Program-made: the position numbers and the translations under genes
NCBI GenBank assembly: GCA_001298575.1
Contig: LJCV01000254.1
Location: 1 to 64,000, forward strand
Direction of reading: 5' to 3'
Length of the DNA: 64,000 bases
Origin: Actinobacteria bacterium OK074
Lineage (GTDB): Bacteria; Actinomycetota; Actinomycetes; Streptomycetales; Streptomycetaceae
Notes under the pieces: generated by a model
The model's input: only the letters and a program-made list of their open reading frames with translations
Databases searched by the model: none
Told to the model about the DNA's origin: nothing
Shown: piece after piece, positions 34,849 through 43,960 of the stretch
How positions within the stretch are numbered: the first letter of the stretch is position 1
How the letters are laid out: every line of letters starts with the position of its first letter

Positions 34849-35655
34849 GTGTCCCCCACCCGCAGACAAATCACCCTCGCGGCTCTCGCCGCCGTCCCCC
34901 TCGCCGTTGCCGGTACCGGGCCCGCTCTCGCCGACCCCGGCTCCCGGCGCCGTCGTACCCTCTTCATCGCCGGTGATTCCACCGCGGCCCAGAAGTACTC
35001 CGACGCCGCCCCCGAGACCGGGTGGGGCATGGCGCTGCCGTTCTTTCTTCGGGACGAGACAGTCGTCGCCAACTACGCCTTGAACGGGCGGAGTTCGAAG
35101 AGTTTCGTCGACGAAGGGTGGCTCGACGTCATCCTCGGTGTCATCCGGCCCGGTGACCTGCTCCTCGTCCAGTTCGCGCACAACGACGAGAAGAGCGAGG
35201 ACCCGACCCGCTACACCGAGCCCTGGACCACCTACCAGGACTACCTGCGGCAGTACCTCGACGGGGCCCGGGCCCGGGGTGCGCGGCCGGTGCTCGCCAC
35301 GCCGGTCGAGCGGCGCCGCTTCGACGCCGACGGCAACGCCGTGCCCACGCACGGGGATTACCCGGCCGCCATGCGCGCGCTCGCCGCCGAGGAGGACGTC
35401 GCGCTGCTCGACATCGAGGCGCTGTCGCTCGCGCTGTGGCAGAAGCTCGGGGTCGAGGAGACCAAGACGTACTTCAACTGGACCGCCACCGAGCAGGACA
35501 ACACGCACTTCAACCCGCCGGGGGCCATCGCTGTGGCCCGGCTCGTCGCGGGGGAGTCGGTGCGTCGGCGGGTCCTCGCGCCGCGTGACGTGCGCCGCCT
35601 CGACGCGGAGATCCCCACGTCCTGGATCACCTGGCCGCCGCCGGTCGCCGCGTAA
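34849..35655 (+). CDS. Secreted rhamnogalacturonan acetylesterase (CE12, SGNH hydrolase)
   Basis: The 268-residue protein has a signal peptide ending near GPALA and the four SGNH blocks: nucleophile Ser in FIAGDSTAA, Gly in ALNGRSSKSF, Asn in QFAHNDEKS and Asp-x-x-His in DNTHFN. This order and spacing match CE12 rhamnogalacturonan acetylesterases, which remove acetyl groups so that lyases can act. GTG 34849 follows GAAAGG. It opens the block of extracellular pectin genes. Confidence 0.87.
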   Translation: MSPTRRQITLAALAAVPLAVAGTGPALADPGSRRRRTLFIAGDSTAAQKYSDAAPETGWGMALPFFLRDETVVANYALNGRSSKSFVDEGWLDVILGVIRPGDLLLVQFAHNDEKSEDPTRYTEPWTTYQDYLRQYLDGARARGARPVLATPVERRRFDADGNAVPTHGDYPAAMRALAAEEDVALLDIEALSLALWQKLGVEETKTYFNWTATEQDNTHFNPPGAIAVARLVAGESVRRRVLAPRDVRRLDAEIPTSWITWPPPVAA

Positions 35656-35787
35656 CAGCCGTCGGCCTCAGCAGGCCCCGGGCCCCCGGCCCCGGCCTCT
35701 GGTCAAAGCGCGCAACTACCGCGCACAGCACGACAGTTCAGCTCGTCCTGGGACATCCCGCACGTCCACCTTCAAGGAGAGCGTTCC

Positions 35788-37128
35788 ATGCACAGGTCTC
35801 ATTGGCATGCTCATGTCATTACAAAGCCCGTGGCGGTCAAGGCCGCCGCCCTCGTCGGCTGCACCGCCCTCGCCCTTGCCGTCACCGGCCCAACTGCCCA
35901 GGCCCACACGGGGATCCGCGACCTCGGCCACCAGGCGCTCCCCGCCGGTGACGGCTGGGCCTCCGCCACCACCGGGACCACCGGTGGCGCCGCCGCGGAC
36001 GCCGCGCACGTCTACTCCGTCAGTACCTGGGCCGACTTCAAGGCCGCGCTCGCCGCGGGCGGCACCGCGCCGAAGATCATCCAGGTCAAGGGGGTCATCG
36101 ACGCCAACGCCGAGGGCTGCGACTCCTTCGCCGTGCCCGGCTACGACTTCGCCGCCTACCTCGCCAAGTACGCGCCGGAGACCTGGGGTTACGGCCAGAA
36201 CCTCGACAACGAGCCCGACGACAGCCCCGAGGGCCTGCGCCGCGCCTCCGCCGTCAACCAGAACAAGGTCATCAAGGCGGCCGTGCCCGCCAACACCACC
36301 ATCGTCGGCCTCGGCAGAAACGCCGGGTTCAAGGGCGCCAGCCTCCAGATCACCGCCGTCGACAACGTCATCGTCCGAAACCTCAGCTTCGAAAGCCCAG
36401 TTGACTGCTTCCCCCAGTGGGACCCCACCGACGGCGCCACCGGCAACTGGAATTCCGAGTACGACAGCGCCGTCGTCTACGGCTCCACCCACGTCTGGCT
36501 GGACCACAACACGTTCACCGACGGCGACCACCCCGACAGCGCCGCGCCCACCTACTTCGGCATGCTCTACGAGCAGCACGACGGCGAACTCGACATCGTC
36601 AAGGGCGCCGACTACGTGACCGCGTCCTGGAACGTGTTCACCGAGCACGACAAGACGATCCTCATCGGCAACAGCGACAGCGCCTCAACTGCCGCAGTCG
36701 ACCGGGGACATCTGAAGGTCACCTTCCACCACAACCTGTTCTCGGGCCTCGTCGAGCGCGCGCCGCGCGTCCGCTTCGGCCAAGTCGACTCGTACAACAA
36801 CCACTTCGTGGCCGACGCCACCTACGGCTACAGCTACGGCATCGGCCTGGAGTCCCAACTCGTCGCCGAGCACAACGCGTTCACCCTGCCGTCCGGCATC
36901 AGCGCGGCCAAGGTGCTGAAGAAGTGGAGCGAGGCGCCGGTCACCGCCGACGACAACTACGTCAACGGCAAGCTCGTCGACCTGATCGCCGTCCACAACG
37001 CCGAAATCCCCGCCGAAACCCTCCAGTCGGGCGCGGGCTGGACCCCGACCCTGCGCACCAAGGTCGACCCGGCGAAGGCCGTGCCGAAGATCGTCGACCA
37101 GGGCGCGGGCGCCGGAAAGGCCCGCTGA
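35788..37128 (+). CDS. Secreted pectate lyase, family PL1
   Basis: The 446-residue right-handed beta-helix enzyme has a signal peptide ending near TAQAH. PL1 hallmarks are VWLDHNTFTDGDHPDS (calcium-binding Asp residues), KTILIGNSDS, and RAPRVRFGQVDSYNNHF, which contains the catalytic Arg region. It cleaves de-esterified homogalacturonan by calcium-dependent beta-elimination. ATG 35788 follows AGGAGAG. One base separates its stop from the first pectinesterase start, so de-esterification and cleavage genes are co-transcribed. Confidence 0.9.
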   Translation: MHRSHWHAHVITKPVAVKAAALVGCTALALAVTGPTAQAHTGIRDLGHQALPAGDGWASATTGTTGGAAADAAHVYSVSTWADFKAALAAGGTAPKIIQVKGVIDANAEGCDSFAVPGYDFAAYLAKYAPETWGYGQNLDNEPDDSPEGLRRASAVNQNKVIKAAVPANTTIVGLGRNAGFKGASLQITAVDNVIVRNLSFESPVDCFPQWDPTDGATGNWNSEYDSAVVYGSTHVWLDHNTFTDGDHPDSAAPTYFGMLYEQHDGELDIVKGADYVTASWNVFTEHDKTILIGNSDSASTAAVDRGHLKVTFHHNLFSGLVERAPRVRFGQVDSYNNHFVADATYGYSYGIGLESQLVAEHNAFTLPSGISAAKVLKKWSEAPVTADDNYVNGKLVDLIAVHNAEIPAETLQSGAGWTPTLRTKVDPAKAVPKIVDQGAGAGKAR

Positions 37129-37129
37129 C

Positions 37130-38236
37130 ATGGGCAGTTCGCGGAGAGCTCTGCTGGCCGCCGGAGCCGCCGCCCTCCTCGTGGCCACCCCCGCCCGAGC
37201 CCTGGGGCGGCGCCGTCCCTTCGGCCGCTACGGCTCCCCGTCCGCCCGGCTCACCGAACGCACCCTGTACGTCGACCCGGGCGGCGCGGGCGACTTCACC
37301 ACCGTCCAGGCCGCAGTGACCGCGGCGAGCGGCAGCGGCTGGACGCTGGTGCTCGCGCCGGGGACGTACCGCGAGACGGTCGCCGTCGACCCCACGCGCA
37401 CATCGATGACCTGGCTCGGCGCCTCCCAACAGGCAGGTGACGTCGTCATCGTGTACGACAATGCCGCCGGTACCGCCAAGCCGGGCGGCGGCACCTACGG
37501 CACGACCGGCTCGGCCACCACGACCGTGCAGGCCGAGGGGTTCACCGCCCGCTGGATCACCTTCGCGAACGACTGGCTGCGCGCCGACCATCCGGACATC
37601 AGCGGCACCCAGGCGGTCGCGCTCAAGGTCCAGGGCGACCGATCCGCCTTCCTGGACTGCCGGTTCCTCGGCCATCAAGACACCTTGTACGCCGATACGT
37701 TGGCCCTGGGCACCTTCGCCCGGCAGTACTTCCGGGGCTGTTACGCCGAGGGCGACGTCGACTTCGTCTTCGGCCGGGCCACCGCCGTCTTCGAGGGCTG
37801 CACCTTCCGCACCCTCGACCGCACCGACCTGGCGGCACCCCCGTACGGCTTCGTGTTCGCACCCTCCACGGCGGTCGCCAACCCGCGCGGCTACCTCGTC
37901 GCCGGCGGTCTGATCACCAGTCAGGCGGCCGACGGGGCCTACAAGTTGGCCCGGCCCTGGGTACCCAGTTCGGACACCACCGCCCGGCCGATGCTCACCG
38001 TCCGCGAGTGCCAACTGGGCGCGGGCATCGACGCGGTGGCGCCCTACGCCAACATGTCCGACTCCTTCCCGTGGCAGAACCAGCGCTTCGCCGAGTACCG
38101 CAACACCGGACCCGGCGCCCGTATCACCGTCCCGGCCAACCGGCCCCAACTCACCGCCGTGCAGGCCCAGTCGGCGACGGCGGCGGCCTACCTCGGCGAC
38201 TGGGCGCCGCCCGCACCGAGGAAGGGGCGGTGGTGA
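37130..38236 (+). CDS. Secreted pectinesterase (CE8), first copy
   Basis: The 368-residue beta-helix protein has a signal peptide (LLAAGAAALLVATPARA). CE8 motifs are GHQDTLYAD (Gln and first Asp region), DVDFVFGRATAVFEGC (second catalytic Asp) and ARPWVP, which holds the substrate-binding Arg and Trp. It removes methyl esters from homogalacturonan, creating the substrate of the pectate lyases. It lies between the PL1 gene and a second CE8 gene with 1-bp gaps on both sides. Confidence 0.9.
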   Translation: MGSSRRALLAAGAAALLVATPARALGRRRPFGRYGSPSARLTERTLYVDPGGAGDFTTVQAAVTAASGSGWTLVLAPGTYRETVAVDPTRTSMTWLGASQQAGDVVIVYDNAAGTAKPGGGTYGTTGSATTTVQAEGFTARWITFANDWLRADHPDISGTQAVALKVQGDRSAFLDCRFLGHQDTLYADTLALGTFARQYFRGCYAEGDVDFVFGRATAVFEGCTFRTLDRTDLAAPPYGFVFAPSTAVANPRGYLVAGGLITSQAADGAYKLARPWVPSSDTTARPMLTVRECQLGAGIDAVAPYANMSDSFPWQNQRFAEYRNTGPGARITVPANRPQLTAVQAQSATAAAYLGDWAPPAPRKGRW

Positions 38237-38237
38237 C

Positions 38238-39302
38238 ATGCGCCGCCGAACCCTGCTCGGCTCCATCGCCGCCGGACTGACCGCCGTTGGCACCCCGCCA
38301 CCGGCCTTCGCGTCCCAACTGCACGCACCCGCCCGCCCCACCCGCCCCGTCCTGCACGTCCACCCCGGCGGTTCCGTCCAGGCCGCCGTGGACGCCGTCG
38401 AGGGCCCCGGCCGGACCATCGTCGTCCACCCCGGCACCTACCGCGAGGTCGTCAACATCCCGGCGGACAAGGCCGAGTTGACCATCACCGGGGTGGGTCC
38501 GAGCCGTCGGGGCGCCACCGTCATCGTCTACGACAACGCCAACGGCACCCAGAAGCCCGACGGTTCGGGGACCTACGGCACCGCGGGCTCCGCCACCTTC
38601 ACCTCGGCGGCGCCCGGCCTGACCGTACGCGACCTGACCCTCGCCAACGACTGGCTGCGCGCCGACCACCCCGAGATCACCGGGACCCAGGCGGTCGCCG
38701 CGTACGTCACCGGGGACCGTTCGCTCTTCGAACGTGTCCAACTCCGCGCGCACCAGGACACGTTGTTCGCGGACACCACCGCGCTCGACGCCTTCGACCG
38801 GCAGTGCTACCGAGACTGCTACGTCGAGGGCGACGTCGACTTCGTCTTCGGCCGGGCCACCGCCGTGTTCGAGCGCTGTCACTTCCACACGCTCGACCGG
38901 GACGTGGACTTCGTCCCCAAGGGCATGGTCTTCGCGCCCGCGACGGCCCGTGCGAACCCGCACGGCTTCCTCGCCGTCCACGGGCGCGTCACCTCGGCGG
39001 CCGAGGACGGGGCGTACAAGATCGCCCGCCCCTGGGTGCCGACCTACGAGACAACTGCCTGGCCCTCGCTCGTCGTTCGGGACACATGGCTCGGTCCCGG
39101 CATCGACGCGGTCGCGCCCTACACCAACATGCGCGACGCCTACCCCTGGCAGTCCATGCGCTTCGCGGAACACCGCAACTCGGGTCCGGGATCCGTCATC
39201 ACCGTGCCGGAGAACCGTCCCCAACTCACCGACACCGAGGCCGTGTCGCACACCCCCGCGACCTACCTCGGCGATTGGAGCCCACACAGCCACTCACTCT
39301 GA
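38238..39302 (+). CDS. Secreted pectinesterase (CE8), second copy
   Basis: The 354-residue paralog of the preceding enzyme has the same CE8 motifs (AHQDTLFADT, DVDFVFGRATAVFERC, ARPWVP) and a twin-Arg-like N-terminus (MRRRTLLGSIAAG). The two copies share whole segments such as LANDWLRADHP versus FANDWLRADHP but differ at the surface, so they look like a tandem duplication that has diverged. They may prefer different methylation patterns. Confidence 0.9.
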   Translation: MRRRTLLGSIAAGLTAVGTPPPAFASQLHAPARPTRPVLHVHPGGSVQAAVDAVEGPGRTIVVHPGTYREVVNIPADKAELTITGVGPSRRGATVIVYDNANGTQKPDGSGTYGTAGSATFTSAAPGLTVRDLTLANDWLRADHPEITGTQAVAAYVTGDRSLFERVQLRAHQDTLFADTTALDAFDRQCYRDCYVEGDVDFVFGRATAVFERCHFHTLDRDVDFVPKGMVFAPATARANPHGFLAVHGRVTSAAEDGAYKIARPWVPTYETTAWPSLVVRDTWLGPGIDAVAPYTNMRDAYPWQSMRFAEHRNSGPGSVITVPENRPQLTDTEAVSHTPATYLGDWSPHSHSL

Positions 39303-39325
39303 ATCGACCAAAGGACCCGCACGTC

Positions 39326-40495
39326 ATGCGTCGTATCAGGCACAACACCCCCACCGGGGCCAGGAGTCACACCGAGAGCCGGCCCAGGGGCCGCATCGCC
39401 CTCACCGCCGCCTCCGTCCTCGTCGCGGCCGCCGGCCTCGGCACCCTCGCCACCCCCGCGCACGCCGCGACCGTCGTCGTCAGCACCTCGGCGGCGCTGA
39501 GCAGCGCGCTGCAGAGCGCGACCGCCGGAACCGTCATCCAGGTCCGCGGCGGCACCTACTACCCGACCGCGACCCTCCAGTCCACGGTCAACGGCACCTC
39601 GTCCGCGCCGGTCACGCTCACCGCGTACGGCTCGGAGACCGTGAAGATCGACGGCTCCTCGCTGCCGTCCGGCTCGTGGATCTTCAAGCTGACCGCCGAC
39701 TACTGGAACGTCTCCAACATCACCTTCCAGAACTCCCCGGACAGCGCGGTCGTCTGCCAGTCCTGCACCGGCACCAACTGGAACAACGTCAAGACCATCA
39801 ACGGCGGCGACTCCGGCTTCACCCTCACCGGCGACGGCACCGTCAACAACACGGTCAAGAACCTTGATTCGTACGGCAATTACGACGCCGCCACGCACGG
39901 CGAGAACGCGGACGGCGTCGCCATCAAGTTCGGTTCCGGCAGTGGGAACCTCGTCACCGGCGCCCGCCTGTACAACAACTCGGACGACGGCATCGACTTC
40001 TGGTCCTTCTCCTCGCCCGTCACCGTCGAACACACCTGGTCCTTCGGCAACGGCGTCAACCGCTGGTCCGACTCGGCCTTCGCGGGCGACGGCAACGGCT
40101 TCAAACTGGGCGGCGACGGCGAGGTCGTCGCCCACGTCGTCAACAACTCCGCCGCCTGGGGCAACGCGGGCAACGGCTTCACCGAGAACTCCAACACCGG
40201 CGCCCTCGTCATCAACCGCACCACCGCGTACGCCAACGGCAACTACGGCTACTACTTCGCCACCAGCGCCGCCCGCCTCGGCAAGAACCTCGCGGTGTCC
40301 AACGGCAGCGGCCTGGTCAGCAAGGGCTCCTCGGTGGTGTCTTCGGGCAACAACTGGGACTCCGGCATCTCCACCCCGTCGTTCGTCTCCACGGACGCGA
40401 GCAGCACGTACAACTCCCGTGGTTCCGACGGCACTCTGCCCGCGACCACCTTCCTGACCACGGGCAGCTCCACGATCGGGGCGACGATGAACTGA
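39326..40495 (+). CDS. Secreted pectate lyase-like beta-helix protein (PL9 type), first copy
   Basis: The 389-residue protein has a signal peptide ending near TPAHAAT. VIQVRGGTYYPTATL, TFQNSPDSAV, NADGVAIKFGSGSGNLVTGA and DDGIDFWSFSSPVTVEHTW fit PL9 right-handed beta-helix lyases, which use a lysine base and bound calcium; K in AIKFGSG is the likely base. It acts on polygalacturonate outside the cell. ATG 39326 follows AAAGGAC. A close paralog lies at 43961-45118. A strong hairpin follows the stop. Confidence 0.85.
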   Translation: MRRIRHNTPTGARSHTESRPRGRIALTAASVLVAAAGLGTLATPAHAATVVVSTSAALSSALQSATAGTVIQVRGGTYYPTATLQSTVNGTSSAPVTLTAYGSETVKIDGSSLPSGSWIFKLTADYWNVSNITFQNSPDSAVVCQSCTGTNWNNVKTINGGDSGFTLTGDGTVNNTVKNLDSYGNYDAATHGENADGVAIKFGSGSGNLVTGARLYNNSDDGIDFWSFSSPVTVEHTWSFGNGVNRWSDSAFAGDGNGFKLGGDGEVVAHVVNNSAAWGNAGNGFTENSNTGALVINRTTAYANGNYGYYFATSAARLGKNLAVSNGSGLVSKGSSVVSSGNNWDSGISTPSFVSTDASSTYNSRGSDGTLPATTFLTTGSSTIGATMN

Positions 40496-40505
40496 CCCGG
40501 CCCAC

Positions 40506-40538
40506 GGGACCGGCCCGTGCTCCCGCCGGGCCGGTCCC
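40506..40538 (+). terminator. Terminator after the first PL9-type lyase
   Basis: GGGACCGGCCCG (40506-40517) pairs perfectly with CGGGCCGGTCCC (40527-40538) around a 9-nt loop. A run of six T residues follows at 40557-40562. It closes the PL1-CE8-CE8-PL9 operon. Confidence 0.75.
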
Positions 40539-40633
40539 ACCCGGGTGCTTGACCTGTTTTTTGCCCGGAGAAAACGTCTCGATTGGGCAACGCCCCTCGC
40601 CCCCGGGTGGGTGACGCGCGTAGAAAACCTGTC

Positions 40634-41437
40634 ATGCATAAGCCACTGCGGATCGCGGCCATCGCCGCCACCTGTACTGTCGCCGGCGCCGCCCTCTACG
40701 GCACCGGTGCGGCCACGGCCGGTCAGTCGACGGTCAACTCCACGCACGAGCCGTACAACATAGGGCTCCTGGTGAAGGACATCGACACCTACTACGGCAC
40801 CACGCTCGACAGCAGCGGGGTGTACCAGGCGTCCCCGGACAGCCCGTACGCCAAGGACCTCGCGCGCATCGACGCGAGCGCGAAGAAGTCCATCGACAAG
40901 GCGGCGAAGGAGGCGGCCAAGGAGCACAAGAAGGGCGCCAAGCCCGCCGTCGTCTTCGACATCGACGACACCCTGCTGCTCAGCCTCGACTACGAGAAGA
41001 AGAACAACTACAGCTACAGCAGCGCCAGTTGGGCCGCCTATGTGGCCCAGGCCAACCGCCCGGAGGTCTTCGGCACCCCCGAGCTGGTGCAGTACGCCGC
41101 GGCCAAGGGCGTCACCGTCTTCTACAACTCCGGCCTGAGCGAGGCGCAGCGTGCCTACGCGGTCGAGAACCTGAAGAAGGTCGGCGCCGACGTGAACCTC
41201 GACACCGACCACATGTTCCTCAAGGACACGGCCAACCCGCCGTCGTACCTGAGCGGTTGCGCCACCGCGGGCGCCTGGACCTGCACCACCGTGCAGTACA
41301 AGTCCGGCACCCGCAAGCACATCGAGTCCCTCGGGTACGACATCGTCGCCAACTTCGGCGACCAGTACTCCGACCTCGACGGGGGTTACGCCGACAAGAC
41401 GTTCAAGATCCCCAACCCGACGTACTTCGTGAGCTGA
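40634..41437 (+). CDS. Secreted HAD-superfamily acid phosphatase (class B/5'-nucleotidase-like)
   Basis: The 267-residue protein has a signal peptide ending near GAATA. HAD motif I is VVFDIDDTLLLS (nucleophile and acid Asp), motif II the Ser in VFYNSGLSE, motif III the Lys in GTRKHIE and motif IV NFGDQYSDLDGG. These define a secreted HAD phosphatase of the class B acid phosphatase group, probably releasing phosphate from organic esters. It is the only gene in the 34.8-47.8 kb block without an evident link to pectin. Its stop codon forms one arm of a palindrome shared with the convergent GH43 gene. Confidence 0.85.
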   Translation: MHKPLRIAAIAATCTVAGAALYGTGAATAGQSTVNSTHEPYNIGLLVKDIDTYYGTTLDSSGVYQASPDSPYAKDLARIDASAKKSIDKAAKEAAKEHKKGAKPAVVFDIDDTLLLSLDYEKKNNYSYSSASWAAYVAQANRPEVFGTPELVQYAAAKGVTVFYNSGLSEAQRAYAVENLKKVGADVNLDTDHMFLKDTANPPSYLSGCATAGAWTCTTVQYKSGTRKHIESLGYDIVANFGDQYSDLDGGYADKTFKIPNPTYFVS

Positions 41438-41446
41438 GATCAGCTC
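41431..41446. repeat. Palindrome holding both stop codons of convergent genes
   Basis: GAGCTGA (41431-41437) and TCAGCTC (41440-41446) are perfect inverted arms with only 2 bp between them. Each arm contains a TGA stop, one per strand, so the phosphatase and the GH43 gene end in mirror-image Ser-stop codons. The arms are too close to form a normal hairpin but could form a short cruciform or be a protein site. Confidence 0.6.
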
Positions 41447-43677
41447 CGGGGGGTCCGCACGGGGCGGACCGACTCCAGAGTGGGCACCACCGGTTTGATC
41501 GTGCCGTCGGCCGCGAACTCCATGCGGTCGACGGTCGTTTCCCGGTGCATGCCGTCCCCGCCCGGTTTCCCGGGGCCGTTCAGGGCGAACCGGTGGTAGA
41601 CGATGTACCAGTCGTCCGTGCCGGGCACGTTGACCACCGAGTGGTGGCCGGTGCCGAGGATGCCGTACTCGGGGCGCTTGGACAGGATCGTGCCCCGCTT
41701 GGTCCACGGACCGAGCGGGGACGGTCCGGTCGCGTAGGCGACGTGGTAGTTCTCGCTGCGGGTGTCGTCCTCGGACCACATGAAGTAGTACGTGCCCTTG
41801 CGCTCGACCACGAACGAGCCCTCGCGGAAGTCCGGTTGGGTGATGTCCCGGATCTTCGACGCGTCGTAGGACACCATGTCGTCGTTGAGCGGCACGACAT
41901 ACGCATGTCCGTTGCCCCAGTAGAGATATGACTGACCGTCAGCGTCGGTGAACACCGCCGGGTCGATCATCTGGCCGCTCAGCGAACCGCCCTTGGCGAC
42001 CAGCGGCCTGCCCAGCGCGTCCTTGAACGGGCCCGCGGGGGAGTCCGCCACCGCCACGCCGATCTGCTGCTCGGCGCAGAAGTAGAAGTAGTACTTGCCG
42101 TCGCGCTCGGCGATCGCCGGCGCCCACGCGTTCTTGTCGGCCCAGGACACGTCGGGCCCCAGGTCGAGGATCACCCCGTGGTCCTTCCAGTGCACCAAGT
42201 CCCTTGACGAGTAAGCCTTGAAGCTCGTCCCGCTCCAGCCCTGGTAGCCGTCGCCGGTCGGGTAGATCCAGTACTCGCCGTCCAGATAGCGCACGTCCGG
42301 GTCGGCGGTCAGCCCCGGCAGCACGGGACTTCGGGTGGGCACCGCCTCGACCGTCCAGGTGCGGGCGGTGCCGTCCGCCGCCGTCACGGTGTACGTCCGC
42401 GGTCTGCGGAAGTCGCGCCGGGTACCGGAGTGGGGGCTGATCTTCGCATCCTCGCCGACCCACAGCTCGGGCGCGAGCCGGGACAGGTCGGTGCCCGGGC
42501 TCATCGGCAGCACGACCTTGCCGCTCGCCTCGGTGACGACCGCGTACCCCCGCTGTCCGGCGGCCGTCGCGTCCACGACGGAGGCCGGGGTCGCGGGGTA
42601 GGCGGCCAGCAGGCGGTCGTACTGCTGTTGCGTGACCGGAAGTACCGTGCCGTGGCGGGGACTTGCGGGCAGCTGGTAGTCGGTGGAGGGCGTCCACCTG
42701 CCCGAGTCCAGGTCGGTGGTCTCGAACGGGACGTAGCCGCGGCCGCCGTACTCGTCGATGAACAGGTACCACTTGTTCTCGGTGTTGGACTTGAAGACCG
42801 TCGGCCCCTCGCCCTGGCCGACCGTCCCGCTGCCGATGCAGTCGGCGACGAAGTCGTACGACGTCGACGTCAGCGAGGTCGACTTCTCCGCCGTGATGAA
42901 CTTCGAACAGGGGGAGTCCGAGGACGGGTTGCGCTCGTCCTTGGTGTAACGGTAGTAGTTCGCACCGTTCTTGACGACCGTCGAGTCGATCACCGAGTAG
43001 CCGGGGTCGTCCCACACCTTGGCCGCGCTGAAGGTGCGGAAGTCCTTCGTGGTCGCGTACATCATCTTGTTGTAGGCGCTGCCCGTGTGGTCCGGGTCGT
43101 CGTCGGCGTACAGCTTCGACGCCCAGAAGACGACGTACTCGCCGAGGTCGTCGTCCCAATACGCCTCCGGCGCCCAGGCGTTGCCCGCGTTGTCCGGGGC
43201 GACCTGCACCAGGCGCTGGTCGGTCCAGTGGACCAGGTCGGTGGAGTCCCAGATCATCACCGACTTGCTGCCGTGCCGCTGCACGTCGTCCCAACTGCCG
43301 CTGCTGCTCCGGTACATGCGCAGGTCGGTGGCGATCAGATAGAAGCGGTCGCCCTTCGGGGAGCGGATCACGAACGGATCGCGCAGCCCCTTCTCCCCGA
43401 TGGTGGAGGTCAGGACCGGGTTGCCCGCGTTCAACTCCCGCCAGTGCAACGGGTCGTTGCCGCGGCTGAGGGCGTAGCGGATCTGTTCGCCGTCGGCGGT
43501 GCCCTCGCCGGTGAAGTAGGCGAAGAGGTAACCGGCGTACTTCGGACTGTTCACGTGCGCGGCTCCGGGCTTGGTGGCGGCCGAGGCGACCGCGACGGTC
43601 GGGGCGGTGAGCAGGCTCAACAAGAGGGAGAGCAGGGCCAGTAGCGGCAGGAGAAACGTGCGAGCCGTGGGGCGCAT
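41440..43677 (-). CDS. Secreted double-domain GH43 glycosidase
   Basis: The 745-residue exported protein has two GH43 five-bladed propellers. The N-terminal one (about 35-310) shows GLRDPFVIRSPKGDRFYL, NAWAPEAYWDDDLGEYVVFW and QGEGPTVFKS. The C-terminal one (about 455-740) shows TADPDVRYLDGEYWIYPTGD, MIDPAVFTDADG and REGSFVVERKGTYYFMW, so both keep Asp/Asp/Glu candidates. An immunoglobulin-like segment (TYTVTAADGTARTWTVEAVP) joins them. ATG 43677 follows AGGA. It is likely to be an arabinan/arabinofuranosidase or galactan enzyme trimming pectin side chains. It is divergent from the second PL9 gene. Confidence 0.85.
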   Translation of the reverse strand: MRPTARTFLLPLLALLSLLLSLLTAPTVAVASAATKPGAAHVNSPKYAGYLFAYFTGEGTADGEQIRYALSRGNDPLHWRELNAGNPVLTSTIGEKGLRDPFVIRSPKGDRFYLIATDLRMYRSSSGSWDDVQRHGSKSVMIWDSTDLVHWTDQRLVQVAPDNAGNAWAPEAYWDDDLGEYVVFWASKLYADDDPDHTGSAYNKMMYATTKDFRTFSAAKVWDDPGYSVIDSTVVKNGANYYRYTKDERNPSSDSPCSKFITAEKSTSLTSTSYDFVADCIGSGTVGQGEGPTVFKSNTENKWYLFIDEYGGRGYVPFETTDLDSGRWTPSTDYQLPASPRHGTVLPVTQQQYDRLLAAYPATPASVVDATAAGQRGYAVVTEASGKVVLPMSPGTDLSRLAPELWVGEDAKISPHSGTRRDFRRPRTYTVTAADGTARTWTVEAVPTRSPVLPGLTADPDVRYLDGEYWIYPTGDGYQGWSGTSFKAYSSRDLVHWKDHGVILDLGPDVSWADKNAWAPAIAERDGKYYFYFCAEQQIGVAVADSPAGPFKDALGRPLVAKGGSLSGQMIDPAVFTDADGQSYLYWGNGHAYVVPLNDDMVSYDASKIRDITQPDFREGSFVVERKGTYYFMWSEDDTRSENYHVAYATGPSPLGPWTKRGTILSKRPEYGILGTGHHSVVNVPGTDDWYIVYHRFALNGPGKPGGDGMHRETTVDRMEFAADGTIKPVVPTLESVRPVRTPRS

Positions 43678-43920
43678 GACACATCCTGTCGGAAATTGGG
43701 CGGCAGCGGGTGCGATGTGTGGGGGGTTCTGTTGGATGGGCGTCCTCGGAGTGTGACCAGTGGAGGACAGTGCGTCAATCGGTGTGCATGAGGTGATCCT
43801 GTTCGGGACTTCCGAAGATTTCCGGCTGCCCGTGGCAACCCTTTCGGTCGCGGCGGCAACCAGGAAGCAGAAGCGGGCCGTTGACGGGCCCCTCCGGTCC
43901 GCTTCCCTCCGACATCGCAC

Positions 43921-43942
43921 CGGTACGTGCCACCACGTACCG
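43921..43942. promoter_or_regulatory. Perfect inverted repeat just upstream of the second PL9-type gene
   Basis: CGGTACGTG (43921-43929) and CACGTACCG (43934-43942) are perfect 9-bp arms separated by CCAC. The second arm ends 3 bp before the AGGAAAGGA ribosome site and 18 bp before the GTG start. It lies in the 283-bp divergent region shared with the GH43 gene. It could be an operator or a 5'-UTR hairpin that hides the ribosome site. Confidence 0.5.
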
Positions 43943-43960
43943 CTAGGAAAGGAACGCCCC

